The notes: generated by a model from the sequence alone, not told the origin. Shown: positions 7,570 through 15,400, numbered from the stretch's first letter. The stretch: 64,000 nucleotides of DNA from Novosphingobium resinovorum (GCF_027922145.1 NZ_BSFC01000044.1:186001-250000), one strand, 5' to 3'. Made by a program: numbers and translations.

Positions 7570-8748
7570 ATGAATCGCGCGTGGTTGACGCTGGCACTGG
7601 TCCTGTGCGGCACCATCATCGGCATGATGGGCGTCGATCTGGTCCTGCCCGCTGTGCCGCTGCTGCCCGAGGCGCTGGGCGGCGATCCCTCGCAGGCACA
7701 ACTGGTGCTGGCCGCTTATGTCGGCGGAACCTGCATCGGCCTGCTCGGCTACGGCGCGCTGGGAGACCGGGTCGCGACCTCGCGGCTGATCGTGGGCTCG
7801 CTGCTGGCGACCGCCGCCGTCTCTCTGGCCTGTGCGATGGCCCCGAATATCGAGGCGCTCATCGGGCTTCGCGCGCTGCAGGGCATGGTCGCGGCCGGTC
7901 CCGCCGTCTTTGCGCCGGGCATCGTCAAGGCCATGTTCGACGAGACCCGCGCGGTCCGGGCGATCGGCCTGCTGGGCAGCATCGAGGCGCTGGGGCCGGC
8001 CCTTGCCCCCGTGGCGGGGGCGGGGCTGCTCGCGCTCGGCGGCTGGTCGCTGAATTTCGAGGTCATGGCCGCCGGAGCCTTCGCGGCGGCGGTGCTGGTC
8101 ATGCTCACCGGCGGCTTGCCGCAAGTGGGACGGCGCGGGCAGGGCAGCTTCGTGGTGTTGCTGCGCGACCCGACGTTCCTGCGCTATGCGCTCAGCCAGG
8201 CGAGCGTGCTGGGCGGATTGCTGGTCTTCGTGTTCGGGATGCCCACCGTCTTCGTGCGCGTGCACGGCGGGACGCTGGCGGACTTCATCACGATGCAGAT
8301 GAGCGGCGTCGTCACCTTCATCATCGCCGCCAACACCGCCGCGCACTGGGGCGACAGGCTAGGCGCGGAGCGCGTCATCGCCTTCGGCACCGGCCTCTCC
8401 GCACTCGGAGCGGCAGGGCAGTTCGCCTATGCGCTCTCGGGCGGGACTTCGGCGCTGGTGATCACGGCGCTGTTCATCCCCGTCAACACCGGCCTCGGCC
8501 TGCGCGGTCCGGCGGGGTTCTTCCGCGCGATCCTGGCGAGTCGCGGCGACGATGCCCGCGCCAGCGCTCTGGTGATCCTGTGCATCCTGACCGCCGCAGC
8601 GCTGGGCACGAGTATCGTCTCGCCGTGGATCGAGCGCGGCACCGTGCCGCTGACGGCAGCGGCGCTCGCGTTTCATCTGGCGGCTTTGGCATGCCTGGTC
8701 GTACTGCCGCCGTTGCGGCAGCCGGTCAGCCCGTCTTGCGCGCCTTGA
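7570..8748 (+). CDS. MFS drug-resistance transporter (Bcr/CflA-like)
   Basis: 392-residue major facilitator with about 12 hydrophobic segments. The first helix and loop (MMGVDLVLPAVPLLPEALGG) carry the D-x-x-L-P-A-x-P pattern of the drug:H+ antiporter-1 group (Bcr/CflA, MdtL), and the loop 2-3 motif GYGALGDRVATSRLIV is a variant of the MFS motif A. It would export small molecules with proton exchange; the substrate cannot be predicted. I start at the ATG at 7570, because the longer open frame upstream runs through a repeat element. The 3' end overlaps the end of the convergent ecfG1 gene by 23 bp. Confidence 0.85.
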   Translation: MNRAWLTLALVLCGTIIGMMGVDLVLPAVPLLPEALGGDPSQAQLVLAAYVGGTCIGLLGYGALGDRVATSRLIVGSLLATAAVSLACAMAPNIEALIGLRALQGMVAAGPAVFAPGIVKAMFDETRAVRAIGLLGSIEALGPALAPVAGAGLLALGGWSLNFEVMAAGAFAAAVLVMLTGGLPQVGRRGQGSFVVLLRDPTFLRYALSQASVLGGLLVFVFGMPTVFVRVHGGTLADFITMQMSGVVTFIIAANTAAHWGDRLGAERVIAFGTGLSALGAAGQFAYALSGGTSALVITALFIPVNTGLGLRGPAGFFRAILASRGDDARASALVILCILTAAALGTSIVSPWIERGTVPLTAAALAFHLAALACLVVLPPLRQPVSPSCAP

Positions 8749-9274
8749 CCTCGACCTGCTGCGGCTGATCGCCGTCGAGCATCCGGGCAAGATCGGCGCG
8801 GGCACGGGCGACACGGCTCTTCATCGTGCCGATCGGGCAACCGGCGATCTCGGCCGCTTCCTCGTAGCTGAAGCCCGAGGCACCGACGAGCAGCACCGCC
8901 TCGCGCCTTTCGGGGGCCAGCTTCTGCAGCGCGGCCTCCATGTCGTCGAGGTGAAGCGGGCCTTCCTGATCCGCTTCCATCACCAGCATCTTCTCGACCA
9001 CGCCTTCGTCGAGGTCGGTCTGGCGGCGGGAGCGGCGCAGCTCGGACAGATAGTGGTTGCGCAGGATCGCGAAAGTCCAGGCGCGCATGTTGGTGCCGGC
9101 CTGATAGCGCTCGCGCGCGGTCCACGCCTTGATCGCGGCTTCCTGTACGAGATCGTCGGCAAAGTCCGGCCGTCCCGACAGGCCTCGGGCAAATGCGCGG
9201 AGATGGGGGAGGACGGAGAGCAGTTCCTTGCGGAAGCCTTCGTCCGCGGCGCTGGGCGCTATCCGGTCAGGCAT
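8726..9274 (-). CDS. ecfG: EcfG-type general stress sigma factor (first copy)
   Basis: 182-residue ECF sigma factor of the EcfG (ECF15) group that directs RNA polymerase to general stress promoters. Region 2 has LRAFARGLSGRPDFADDLVQ and the -10 recognition helix around MRAWTFAILRNHYLSELRR; region 4 has LAPERREAVLLVGASGFSYE and the helix-turn-helix AAEIAGCPIGTMKSRVARAR. The start overlaps the nepR stop by 8 bp (ATGCCTGA), implying translational coupling with its anti-sigma factor. A second EcfG-like gene lies at 13257. Confidence 0.92.
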   Translation of the reverse strand: MPDRIAPSAADEGFRKELLSVLPHLRAFARGLSGRPDFADDLVQEAAIKAWTARERYQAGTNMRAWTFAILRNHYLSELRRSRRQTDLDEGVVEKMLVMEADQEGPLHLDDMEAALQKLAPERREAVLLVGASGFSYEEAAEIAGCPIGTMKSRVARARADLARMLDGDQPQQVEVKARKTG

Positions 9275-9452
9275 CGCCGTCGTCGTCCAGCTTCTTAAGG
9301 AGATCCTTGAAGCTGTCCGGCAGCGGCTCTTCCACCACGGAGTTGTAGAGCTTCCTCAACCCCCCGGCCCAGCCGGGTTCTCCGTCTCGACGGACTTCGG
9401 GCGGCAAGCCGGGCACAGGGCCGGAGTCACCACGTCCATTGGGCTGATTCAA
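9267..9452 (-). CDS. nepR: NepR anti-sigma factor
   Basis: Small helical anti-sigma factor that holds EcfG inactive until phosphorylated PhyR binds it. The conserved NepR core is clear near the C-terminus: LRKLYNSVVEEPLPDSFKDL followed by LKKLD. The open frame runs much further upstream, but the family length (about 60 aa) and a good ribosome site (AAAGGGAG) point to the TTG at 9450-9452, 6 nt downstream of the site; a GTG one codon earlier is the alternative. This gives 61 residues. It is translationally coupled to ecfG1 and divergent from the sensor kinase. Confidence 0.88.
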   Translation of the reverse strand: MNQPNGRGDSGPVPGLPPEVRRDGEPGWAGGLRKLYNSVVEEPLPDSFKDLLKKLDDDGDA

Positions 9453-9610
9453 CACGAACTCCCTTTCACCGAAAGCACACTTGCGGCGAGACCGGGGAGC
9501 GGTCAAGCCCGGCGCGCGGCCCAATGTCTTCGCGCGCAAGGCTGGCGGAAGGCGGGGCGCTGTCTCGGGCATCGTCCGGTCTGCAAGCCGAGCGGACGTC
9601 GTTTGCAGAT

Positions 9611-9637
9611 GGAACAATCGATGCCGAGCATGGTTCC
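9611..9637. promoter_or_regulatory. Symmetric EcfG-type promoter element between nepR and the sensor kinase
   Basis: GGAAC at 9611-9615 and GTTCC at 9633-9637 with 17 nt between. Read on either strand it gives GGAAC-N17-GTT, the EcfG consensus, so one element could serve both the kinase gene (plus, start 88 bp away) and nepR-ecfG1 (minus, about 160 bp away). The -10 preceding base is G (plus) or T (minus) rather than the preferred C. Confidence 0.75.
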
Positions 9638-9724
9638 CCTCGGCGTAAAGTGTTGGCATAGCATGATGCTTGCGGTCATAAGTGAACGCAACGCGACGGA
9701 GTTTATGGTGCAGGACGTTGCCGG

Positions 9725-11407
9725 GTGATTGACCAGGCTCTGCTCGACAGGGTTCAGAAGCAGGCGTGGTTCCACAGGTATCCGCGCGGCTGGCCGTTCC
9801 TGCTGTTCCTCATCGCCAGCATGACCACGGCGGTCTCCGTCATGGCGATCGAGCGCGCGGACAAGCAGACGCGCGCGATCGAACTCGACCGTCAGCTCAC
9901 CGAGATTTCTTCTGCCCTCCAGCGCCGCGTGACCGAGAATATCGCGCTCCTGCGGGCGGGCAGTGCACTGTTCGCGACGCAGGACGTCGTGTCGCCCCAG
10001 CAGTTTGCGGAATTCGCACGCGACCTGCAGGGCGACGGCACGCTCTATGGTTCGCTCGGCATGGGCTGGGCGCCGCTCATCCCGGTAAGCAAGCTGGCAG
10101 ACTTCGAAGTAGCGGTGCAGAGCGGTGGGCGGCTCGACTTCAGTGTCGATCCGCGCCCGGAGCCAGGGCAGAAGTATGTGGTCCCGGTCTATTATCTCGA
10201 GCCGCAATCGCCGGGAAACAAGCGAGCGATCGCGTTCGACATGTATTCCGAGCCCGTGCGGCGACAGGCGATGGAGCGGGCCATGGCCCGGCGCGGACCG
10301 GCGGCGACGGGCGTGGTCCATCTTGCGCAGGACGGCTTCCGCTATCCGGCGCGAGATCAGCAGGCCGACGCGGCGTTTCTCATCTATATGCCGGTCACGA
10401 TCGACCGGGGCGGGCGGCGCTGGGTCAAAGGGTTCGTCTATAGCCCGTTCAAGGCGCAGACCTTTCTCGGCTCGGCCAGCGAACTGTACCGCAACGACAG
10501 CATCGACATCGCCATCTACGACGACCACGTCGCGCCGGAGACATTGCTGGCGGAACAGCGCGGCGCCGACGGGCTGACCGGCCCCACCATCGAGCGGCGC
10601 ATCGACGTTGCCGGGCAGGCCTGGATCGTCGAGGTCAGTGACCGGCAGGCCAATGCGCTCTCGCCGCTTTCGCGCCTGACGCTGTTCTTCGGGGCACTGG
10701 CCTCGCTGATGGTCATGGCGATCGGACGGCTGATCACCAAGCGCGCGGCGGAAGACCGCGTGGTGCTGGAGTGGCTGACCAACCAGGCGTCGATCCGCAA
10801 CTCACTGACTCGCGAGCTGAACCACCGCGTCAAGAACACGCTGGCCAACGTGCTCTCGATCGCGGCGCTGACGCGGCGGCGCTCGAAGGGCATCGACGAT
10901 TTCACCGAAAGCCTGACCGCGCGCATCCGGGCGCTTTCGGCGACCCATGACCTGCTCTCGCAGTCGGACTGGGGGCACGCGGCGCTGGGCGACATCGTGC
11001 GCTCGGAACTGGCGCCCTACATGGAGGGTAACGAGAGCCACGTTGTCATGGCCGGGCCGGGGATCAAGCTGGCGCCCAACGATGCCATGTCGCTGGGCCT
11101 CGCCATCCACGAACTGGCGACCAATGCCGCCAAGTACGGGGCGCTCAGCACGATCGAGGGGCGCATCCACGTGCAATGGACGCTGGCCGCGCCCGACCTC
11201 GCGGAAATCCATTGGCGCGAGGAGGGTGGGCCGCCGGTGACCGAGCCGACCAAGCGGGGCTTCGGGCGCGATCTGATCGAGAAGATCGTCGCGCACGAAC
11301 TCAAGTCGGAAGTGGACTTGCGGTTCGAGCCGGGCGGCGTCGAATGCCGCCTCAAGGTGCCGGTGCGCGCTTCGCGCGAATTCGTGTTGCGCAACCAGCA
11401 GAGGTAA
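9725..11407 (+). CDS. CHASE-domain HWE/HisKA_2 sensor histidine kinase of the GSR locus (PhyK-like)
   Basis: 560-residue membrane sensor kinase. One N-terminal membrane helix (about 22-42), a periplasmic CHASE domain (about 75-240: GSLGMGWAPLIP, RAIAFDMYSEPVRRQAM, VYSPFKAQ), a second helix (about 317-338), then a HWE/HisKA_2 dimerisation domain with phospho-accepting His at about 367 (LTRELNHRVKNTLANV) and an ATPase domain (IHELATNAAKYGALS, WREEGGPPV). In alphaproteobacteria such kinases next to phyR/nepR/ecfG phosphorylate PhyR. GTG start at 9725; no strong ribosome site is visible, so the start is approximate. Confidence 0.85.
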   Translation: MIDQALLDRVQKQAWFHRYPRGWPFLLFLIASMTTAVSVMAIERADKQTRAIELDRQLTEISSALQRRVTENIALLRAGSALFATQDVVSPQQFAEFARDLQGDGTLYGSLGMGWAPLIPVSKLADFEVAVQSGGRLDFSVDPRPEPGQKYVVPVYYLEPQSPGNKRAIAFDMYSEPVRRQAMERAMARRGPAATGVVHLAQDGFRYPARDQQADAAFLIYMPVTIDRGGRRWVKGFVYSPFKAQTFLGSASELYRNDSIDIAIYDDHVAPETLLAEQRGADGLTGPTIERRIDVAGQAWIVEVSDRQANALSPLSRLTLFFGALASLMVMAIGRLITKRAAEDRVVLEWLTNQASIRNSLTRELNHRVKNTLANVLSIAALTRRRSKGIDDFTESLTARIRALSATHDLLSQSDWGHAALGDIVRSELAPYMEGNESHVVMAGPGIKLAPNDAMSLGLAIHELATNAAKYGALSTIEGRIHVQWTLAAPDLAEIHWREEGGPPVTEPTKRGFGRDLIEKIVAHELKSEVDLRFEPGGVECRLKVPVRASREFVLRNQQR

Positions 11408-11496
11408 GGCGCTCCACAAGACGAAGCAGGGGCTATTATCGATTATTTAAACCGTGTCGCAGTAATGCCCTTGCGACATCATCGGGGGCAATTGCG

Positions 11497-11844
11497 ATGG
11501 AAGCGCGTAACTGGAGCCGTCATATCGTCGAGCAGGACGTTACCTGCCTGGTCGACGGAGCGCGGGAGCAGGTCTTTCTCTACGACCTCTCGGTCGGCGG
11601 CTGCATGTTCGAGATGGCGTGCGAGCGCGACATGCGCGAGCGGTCGGCAACGCTGGAACTGCAGGGGCAGGGCACCGTGCAAGGGCAGGTGGTGTGGCAG
11701 GTCGGCCGCTGCATCGGCATGCGATTCGACACGCTGATCCCCGAGGCCGTCGTACGGCGGCTGGGCTTTACGCCGCCGATCGAGGATTTTCTCTTCCAGC
11801 CAAGGCGGGAGCCCAGCGGCCACGTCCCCCAGCCGCCGCTCTGA
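11497..11844 (+). CDS. PilZ-domain-like protein
   Basis: 115-residue protein whose central YDLSVGGCMFEMA matches the second PilZ motif (D/N-x-S-x-x-G) used in cyclic di-GMP binding, followed by the strands of the PilZ barrel (GQVVWQVGRCIGMRFDT). The first motif (RxxxR) is degenerate: the N-terminus reads NWSRHIVEQ, so ligand binding is uncertain. The C-terminus is Pro-rich. It lies between the GSR kinase and phyR. An ATG at 11497 with a GGGGGCA sequence upstream is the likely start. Confidence 0.75.
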   Translation: MEARNWSRHIVEQDVTCLVDGAREQVFLYDLSVGGCMFEMACERDMRERSATLELQGQGTVQGQVVWQVGRCIGMRFDTLIPEAVVRRLGFTPPIEDFLFQPRREPSGHVPQPPL

Positions 11845-11862
11845 TCCGGCAAACACCCAGGT

Positions 11863-11972
11863 CGTCATTCCCGCGACCCGAAGGGCAGCGCGAAGCGCTA
11901 ATGCGGGAACCCATCTGACGGTCTCTCGTGTGGATCGGTCATCAGTTGGGTCCCCGCCTTCGCGGGGATGAC
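11863..11972. repeat. Palindromic repeat, family B copy 1
   Basis: Arms CGTCATTCCCGCG and CGCGGGGATGAC with inner arms GGGAACCCATCTGA / ATCAGTTGGGTCCCC. It is longer than other copies because about 25 extra bases sit in the left arm. Fills the space between the PilZ gene and the end of phyR. Confidence 0.8.
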
Positions 11973-12002
11973 AGACAGTTTTCTATGCAGACGGATGGCG
12001 CT

Positions 12003-12794
12003 TCAGGCCTGCGGGCGGGTCGAGTTGAAGAACAGCGCCTGGCTGATCGTCGCGCGCACGGTGGTTTCCTGGAACGGCTTGGTCACGAGGTAGGTCGGCT
12101 CCGGCCGCTCGCCGGTGAGCAGGCGTTCCGGGTAGGCGGTGATGAATATCACCGGCACTTCGCCGAACTTGAGCAGGTCTTCCACCGCATCGATGCCCGA
12201 GCTGCCATCGGCCAGCTGAATATCGGCAAGGACGAGGCCGGCGGGGTGCTTCTCGAAGATTTCGATTGCCTGCTTGTGCGTGGCGGCGGTGCCGACGACG
12301 GTATGGCCAAGGTCCGTTACGAGACCTTCCAGCTGCATCGAGATCAGCGGCTCGTCCTCGATGATGAGGACGCGGGTTGCGCTTTCCCCTTCGATCTCTG
12401 CAATCGCCTGGGAAACCAGCGCATCGACTTCCTCGACCTCGAGACCGAGGATCGTCGCGGTTTCCTCGCGCGTGAATTCCTCCACCGAGGTCAGCAGCAG
12501 GGCCTGGCGGTGCGTCGGCGCGACGGCGGCGAGGCGCTCCTGCGCGGCCTGCTCGTGCCCGCCGCCGATGTCGCCCGCGGGTTCCTCGACATGGCCGGTC
12601 GACCAGATGCGGGTGAAGGCCTCATACAGCGCGGCGCGGCTGCGGGCGATGGCATCGCGCAGCGAGCGGTCGGCGAGGGCCGCTTCCAGCGTCGCGCGGA
12701 CATAGGCGTCGCCCGAGTGCTGCGAGCCGGTGAGGGCGCGCGCGTAGCGGCGCAGGTAAGGCAGCTGGATCGCAATCTGATCAGAGACGGACAT
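12003..12794 (-). CDS. phyR: PhyR response regulator (sigma-factor mimic)
   Basis: 263-residue master regulator of the general stress response. Residues 1-135 form an EcfG-like decoy domain (LPYLRRYARALTGSQHSGDA and TSVEEFTREETATILGLE), and residues 140-258 a receiver domain (VLIIEDEP, phospho-acceptor Asp at about 191 in LADIQLADGSSG, FITAYPERLL, VTKPF). When phosphorylated, the decoy domain binds NepR and frees EcfG. The start is set by AGGAA 5 nt before the ATG. It is divergent from a candidate small RNA and the second sigma factor gene, with a symmetric EcfG-type element between them. Confidence 0.95.
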   Translation of the reverse strand: MSVSDQIAIQLPYLRRYARALTGSQHSGDAYVRATLEAALADRSLRDAIARSRAALYEAFTRIWSTGHVEEPAGDIGGGHEQAAQERLAAVAPTHRQALLLTSVEEFTREETATILGLEVEEVDALVSQAIAEIEGESATRVLIIEDEPLISMQLEGLVTDLGHTVVGTAATHKQAIEIFEKHPAGLVLADIQLADGSSGIDAVEDLLKFGEVPVIFITAYPERLLTGERPEPTYLVTKPFQETTVRATISQALFFNSTRPQA

Positions 12795-12941
12795 TCAAGT
12801 TCCTCAAGGCCTATGGGGGAAGTTGGCTTCCCGATTGCACGTCGATGGGCGCCCTTTGCGCCTGAAGGCCGGTGTCGTTTGTCTGACTCCGCCGGGCGTA
12901 TAGGGCAACCGGAAAATTTTTTGCGGTGAGACGCTTTTTCG

Positions 12942-12968
12942 GGAACCAACGAAGGGGCGCTACGTTCC
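12942..12968. promoter_or_regulatory. Symmetric EcfG-type promoter element between phyR and the candidate sRNA/ecfG2
   Basis: GGAAC at 12942-12946 and GTTCC at 12964-12968, 17 nt apart, each extended by one further matching G/C. On the plus strand it reads GGAAC-N16-CGTT, a perfect EcfG consensus, placing a start site near 12974. On the minus strand it reads GGAAC-N16-GGTT and would start phyR about 140 nt upstream of its ATG. Confidence 0.85.
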
Positions 12969-12974
12969 CACAAT

Positions 12975-13072
12975 ATCACCACTGGCTCCCCCACCCCCCC
13001 CCCCCCGCAAACCGGTGGTGATCCGATCCCGGAGGCCCTCGCCCACTCAAGTGGACGGGGGCCTCAATTTTT
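12975..13072 (+). ncRNA. Candidate GSR small RNA with C-rich loop
   Basis: An EcfG consensus promoter ends at 12966, predicting a start at about 12974. The transcript would begin with an 11-bp hairpin (12975-12985 with 13012-13022, ATCACCACTGG / CCGGTGGTGAT, one T-G pair) whose 26-nt loop holds CTCCCCC and an unbroken run of 13 C (12994-13006). Nine bases later comes a strong terminator (13032-13065) and TTTTT. No open reading frame fits. Architecture (stress-sigma promoter, C-rich loop, intrinsic terminator, about 98 nt) resembles the sigmaT-dependent sRNA GsrN of Caulobacter, although I see no evidence of sequence homology. Read-through could also supply ecfG2. Confidence 0.7.
13032..13072 (+). 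terminator. Intrinsic terminator of the candidate small RNA
   Basis: Stem 13032-13046 with 13051-13065 (outer arms GAGGCCC/GGGCCTC, inner arms CCAC/GTGG, one T-G pair and one C-A mismatch), TCAA loop, then AATTTTTA. It stands about 180 bp before the next start codon, so it is not the end of a coding gene. Confidence 0.85.
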
Positions 13073-13193
13073 ATGGGCCATGATTGTTCCGCCGATCCTG
13101 CGGAAATACGGCAAAGTTTTTCGGGAAGTTTTTCGGTCTGGCGCTGATTTCTTTCGCTTCCGCAACGAAATGGGCGATTTCAGGACATTTCCG

Positions 13194-13219
13194 GGAACTA
13201 TTTTCGCCGCACCGCCGTT
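13194..13219 (+). promoter_or_regulatory. Proximal EcfG-type promoter candidate for ecfG2
   Basis: GGAAC at 13194-13198, 17 nt, CGTT at 13216-13219; the ATG of the second sigma gene is 37 bp downstream. This would let EcfG activate the gene independently of the upstream promoter and terminator. Confidence 0.65.
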
Positions 13220-13256
13220 AGCTATCCGACTGGTTTTCTCAGAGGAGGGTAACGCA

Positions 13257-13922
13257 ATGTCGACTGTTGTCGAAGCAGGCGTCGAAGGGGTCCAGCCCGA
13301 AAAGGTCGCGCTCAGTGACCGTGATTTCCGCCGCGCGCTGGCAGAGGTAGCGCCGCACCTGCGTGCATTCGCGCGCGGTCTGTGCGGCTGCCGTGACCGC
13401 GCCGACGATCTGGCGCAGGAAGCCATGCTGCGGGCATGGGCGGCGCGTGAGCGCTATGCCGCCGGCACCAACTTCAAGGCGTGGACCTTCACCATCCTGC
13501 GCAACCACTTCTATTCCGAGGCCCGCCGCGCCCGCTTCCATGGCGAGTACGACGAACTGGCCGCGGAACGCATCCTGCGCGCCGAAGCCAGCCAGGAAAG
13601 CGCCGTCGAACTGGCGGACGTCCTGCGCGCGCTGACCGCCATTCCCGAAACCTATCGCGAGGCCCTCGTGCTCGTAGCGGCCGGCAACCTCTCCTACGAG
13701 GAAATCGCCGATATCTGCGGTATCGCGCTCGGCACCGTTAAGAGCCGCATCTGCCGCGCCCGCGCGATGCTCTCCAAGATCATCGAATCCGGCCAGCTGC
13801 CGGACTTCCGCCACAACTTCGTGCTTGGCGGCGAGGCGATCGACGCCTTCTTCGGCGAACTGGTGAAGATCGCCAACGTCAATGCCGACACCGCTCGCCT
13901 CGCCCAGCGCGTGGCTGCCTGA
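13257..13922 (+). CDS. EcfG-type general stress sigma factor (second copy)
   Basis: 221-residue ECF sigma factor close to the first copy: LRAFARGLCGCRDRADDLAQ, FKAWTFTILRNHFYSEARRA in region 2, and IPETYREALVLVAAGNLSYE with IADICGIALGTVKSRICRAR in region 4. It has about 25 extra N-terminal and 15-20 extra C-terminal residues compared with the 182-residue copy, including FRHNFVLGGEAIDAFFGEL. I start at the ATG with GAGGAGGG upstream; the open frame continues 5' through the promoter and terminator region. It is not next to a nepR gene. Whether NepR controls it as well is unknown. Confidence 0.9.
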   Translation: MSTVVEAGVEGVQPEKVALSDRDFRRALAEVAPHLRAFARGLCGCRDRADDLAQEAMLRAWAARERYAAGTNFKAWTFTILRNHFYSEARRARFHGEYDELAAERILRAEASQESAVELADVLRALTAIPETYREALVLVAAGNLSYEEIADICGIALGTVKSRICRARAMLSKIIESGQLPDFRHNFVLGGEAIDAFFGELVKIANVNADTARLAQRVAA

Positions 13923-13947
13923 ACCGGGACAACGTACCTTGGATGCG

Positions 13948-14358
13948 ATGGTGGCCAACTCCGGGAAAATCCTCATCGTCGAGGACGAGTTCCTGGTAGC
14001 GCTGCAACTGGAAGATATCCTTGCCGATGGCGGCCATGCCGTCGTCGGCACGGTTCCGGACATGGCTTCGCTGGGCATGCTGGGTGATGTTCCTGATGTG
14101 GCGCTCGTCGATCTCAACTTGCGCGACGGGCTCACCGGCCCGGCCATCGCACGCGATCTCTCCGGCCGTTACGGCGTGCGGGTGATCTACGTCACCGCCA
14201 ATCCCGGCCAGATCGACACCCCGGCGCCTACCGCGATCGGGGTCGTCCAGAAACCCTTTACACGACAGGCGATCCTCGCGGCGATCTCCTATGCCCTTGC
14301 CGGATGCCCCGACAGCGCCCGGCCACAGGAACTGGAGCCGCTGCAACTGCGCACCTGA
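13948..14358 (+). CDS. Single-domain response regulator of the GSR locus
   Basis: 136-residue stand-alone receiver: acidic pocket in ILIVEDE, phospho-acceptor Asp at about 55 (DVALVDLNLRDG), Thr in VIYVTANPG and Lys in VVQKPF. The sequence resembles the PhyR receiver (VVGTVPDMA compare VVGTAATHK) more than CheY, suggesting that it exchanges phosphate with the same HWE-type kinases. Single-domain receivers such as SdrG modulate PhyR phosphorylation in Sphingomonas, so a phosphate sink or relay role is a fair inference. It starts 26 bp after the ecfG2 stop and is probably cotranscribed. Confidence 0.85.
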   Translation: MVANSGKILIVEDEFLVALQLEDILADGGHAVVGTVPDMASLGMLGDVPDVALVDLNLRDGLTGPAIARDLSGRYGVRVIYVTANPGQIDTPAPTAIGVVQKPFTRQAILAAISYALAGCPDSARPQELEPLQLRT

Positions 14359-14437
14359 CGTTTCACGAGTAGGAGAGGGGCCGCAAGAGCCCGGGCCTGA
14401 TGACAAACACAACAGGGCCTGAGAAGAAGGCGAGAGG

Positions 14438-14698
14438 ATGAGCCAAGTCGTCCTGCAATGCCTGCAATACTATGGCGCCGCCACGGGAACCGTGGCGGCG
14501 CTTATCGTATCGCTCGACCTCGGCCGCAAATGGACCGGCTGGGGCTTCGTCATTTTCGTCACCAGTTCGATCGCCCTGGTGGCCTGGGGATTCCTCGACG
14601 ACAAGGCCGAGGGGATCGGGCTGCAGAACGTGGCGCTGTTCGCGATCAACTGCGTGGGCGTGTGGAGGTATCTGCTGCGGCGAAAAAGGCCCGGCTGA
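14438..14698 (+). CDS. Small hypothetical membrane protein
   Basis: 86 residues with two to three hydrophobic segments (AATGTVAALIVSLDL; GWGFVIFVTSSIALVAWGFL; LFAINCVGVWRYLL) and a basic C-terminus (RRKRPG). The short charged loop between helices and the final N-x-x-G-V-W-R resemble small PnuC-like or YgjV-like membrane proteins, but I cannot assign a function. Preceded by AAGAAGGCGAGAGG as ribosome site. It follows the GSR receiver by 79 bp in the same direction. Confidence 0.65.
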   Translation: MSQVVLQCLQYYGAATGTVAALIVSLDLGRKWTGWGFVIFVTSSIALVAWGFLDDKAEGIGLQNVALFAINCVGVWRYLLRRKRPG

Positions 14699-14706
14699 CC
14701 CTTATC

Positions 14707-14835
14707 ATCCCTGTCGCGCAGCGATGGGGAGGTGGCGCCTACGAAGTCGGTGACGGAGGGGGTTTTGTATTCCCAGCCCCTCCACCACCCGCTGCGCGGG
14801 CGGTCCCCCTCCACATCGCTGCGCGACAGGGAGGA
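14707..14835. repeat. Intergenic palindromic repeat, family E copy
   Basis: Outer arms CCCTGTCGCGCAGCGATGGG and its near inverse at 14810-14835 (CATCGCTGCGCGACAGGG), inner GGAGGGGG / CCCCTCCACC. Sits between convergent genes and could act as a bidirectional terminator. Confidence 0.8.
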
Positions 14836-14903
14836 CAAGCGCGAAGGGCGTGGCAGCCTGAACCGCCACGCCCCCGCTGCTCAGGCATCGGTCCTAGAGG
14901 GTC

Positions 14904-15368
14904 TCAGACCGCGCCGAGCGCGTGCTCTCCGGCCTCGCCCTGCTTGATGGGCTTGCCGGTTAGGAGCTTGAAGGCGCCCTTGAGGCCCATTTCCGAAGTC
15001 CAGACTTCGGCATCCTCGATCTCGAAACGCAGCATTACGACCGAAGCGTCGGCCTTGCCGCCGGGAAACCATGCCTCGACGGCGTTATTCCAGTGCTTGT
15101 CGCGCACGGCCGGATCGGTTTCCTCGACCAGCGTACCGTCGATGCAGGCGAAGACCTCGTGCCCCCGCGTCATCACCTGACCCATCGCCTTGCCGCCGCC
15201 GCCGATGCGGTTGTCACGCTTGGTGAAGAACCAGATCGCGTGATGGGCGTCCTTGTCGAGCTGTGCCGTCATCGGCTCGGCGTGGGCATGTCCGCCCTGA
15301 AGGCTCATCATGATGAACGGGCTGGTCTGGAACGCTTTCCAGAAATGCTCGCGGATGTCCTTGTCCAT
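14904..15368 (-). CDS. FMN-binding split-barrel (pyridoxamine phosphate oxidase-like) general stress protein
   Basis: 154-residue protein of the general stress protein 26 type in the pyridoxamine 5'-phosphate oxidase-like split-barrel superfamily; members bind FMN or F420 and are linked to oxidative stress. Recognisable parts are the N-terminal helix (IREHFWKAF), the strand pair with MTAQLDKDAHHAIWFFTKR, VFACIDGTLVEE, and the WFPGGKADASVVMLRFEI segment. Start at ATG 15368 with GGAGAAGGACC upstream. A GGAAC-N17-CGTT match lies 33 bp upstream on the same strand, so it is probably in the EcfG regulon. Confidence 0.85.
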   Translation of the reverse strand: MDKDIREHFWKAFQTSPFIMMSLQGGHAHAEPMTAQLDKDAHHAIWFFTKRDNRIGGGGKAMGQVMTRGHEVFACIDGTLVEETDPAVRDKHWNNAVEAWFPGGKADASVVMLRFEIEDAEVWTSEMGLKGAFKLLTGKPIKQGEAGEHALGAV

Positions 15369-15400
15369 GGTCCTTCTCCGTTATGGTTGATCGAGAAGGC

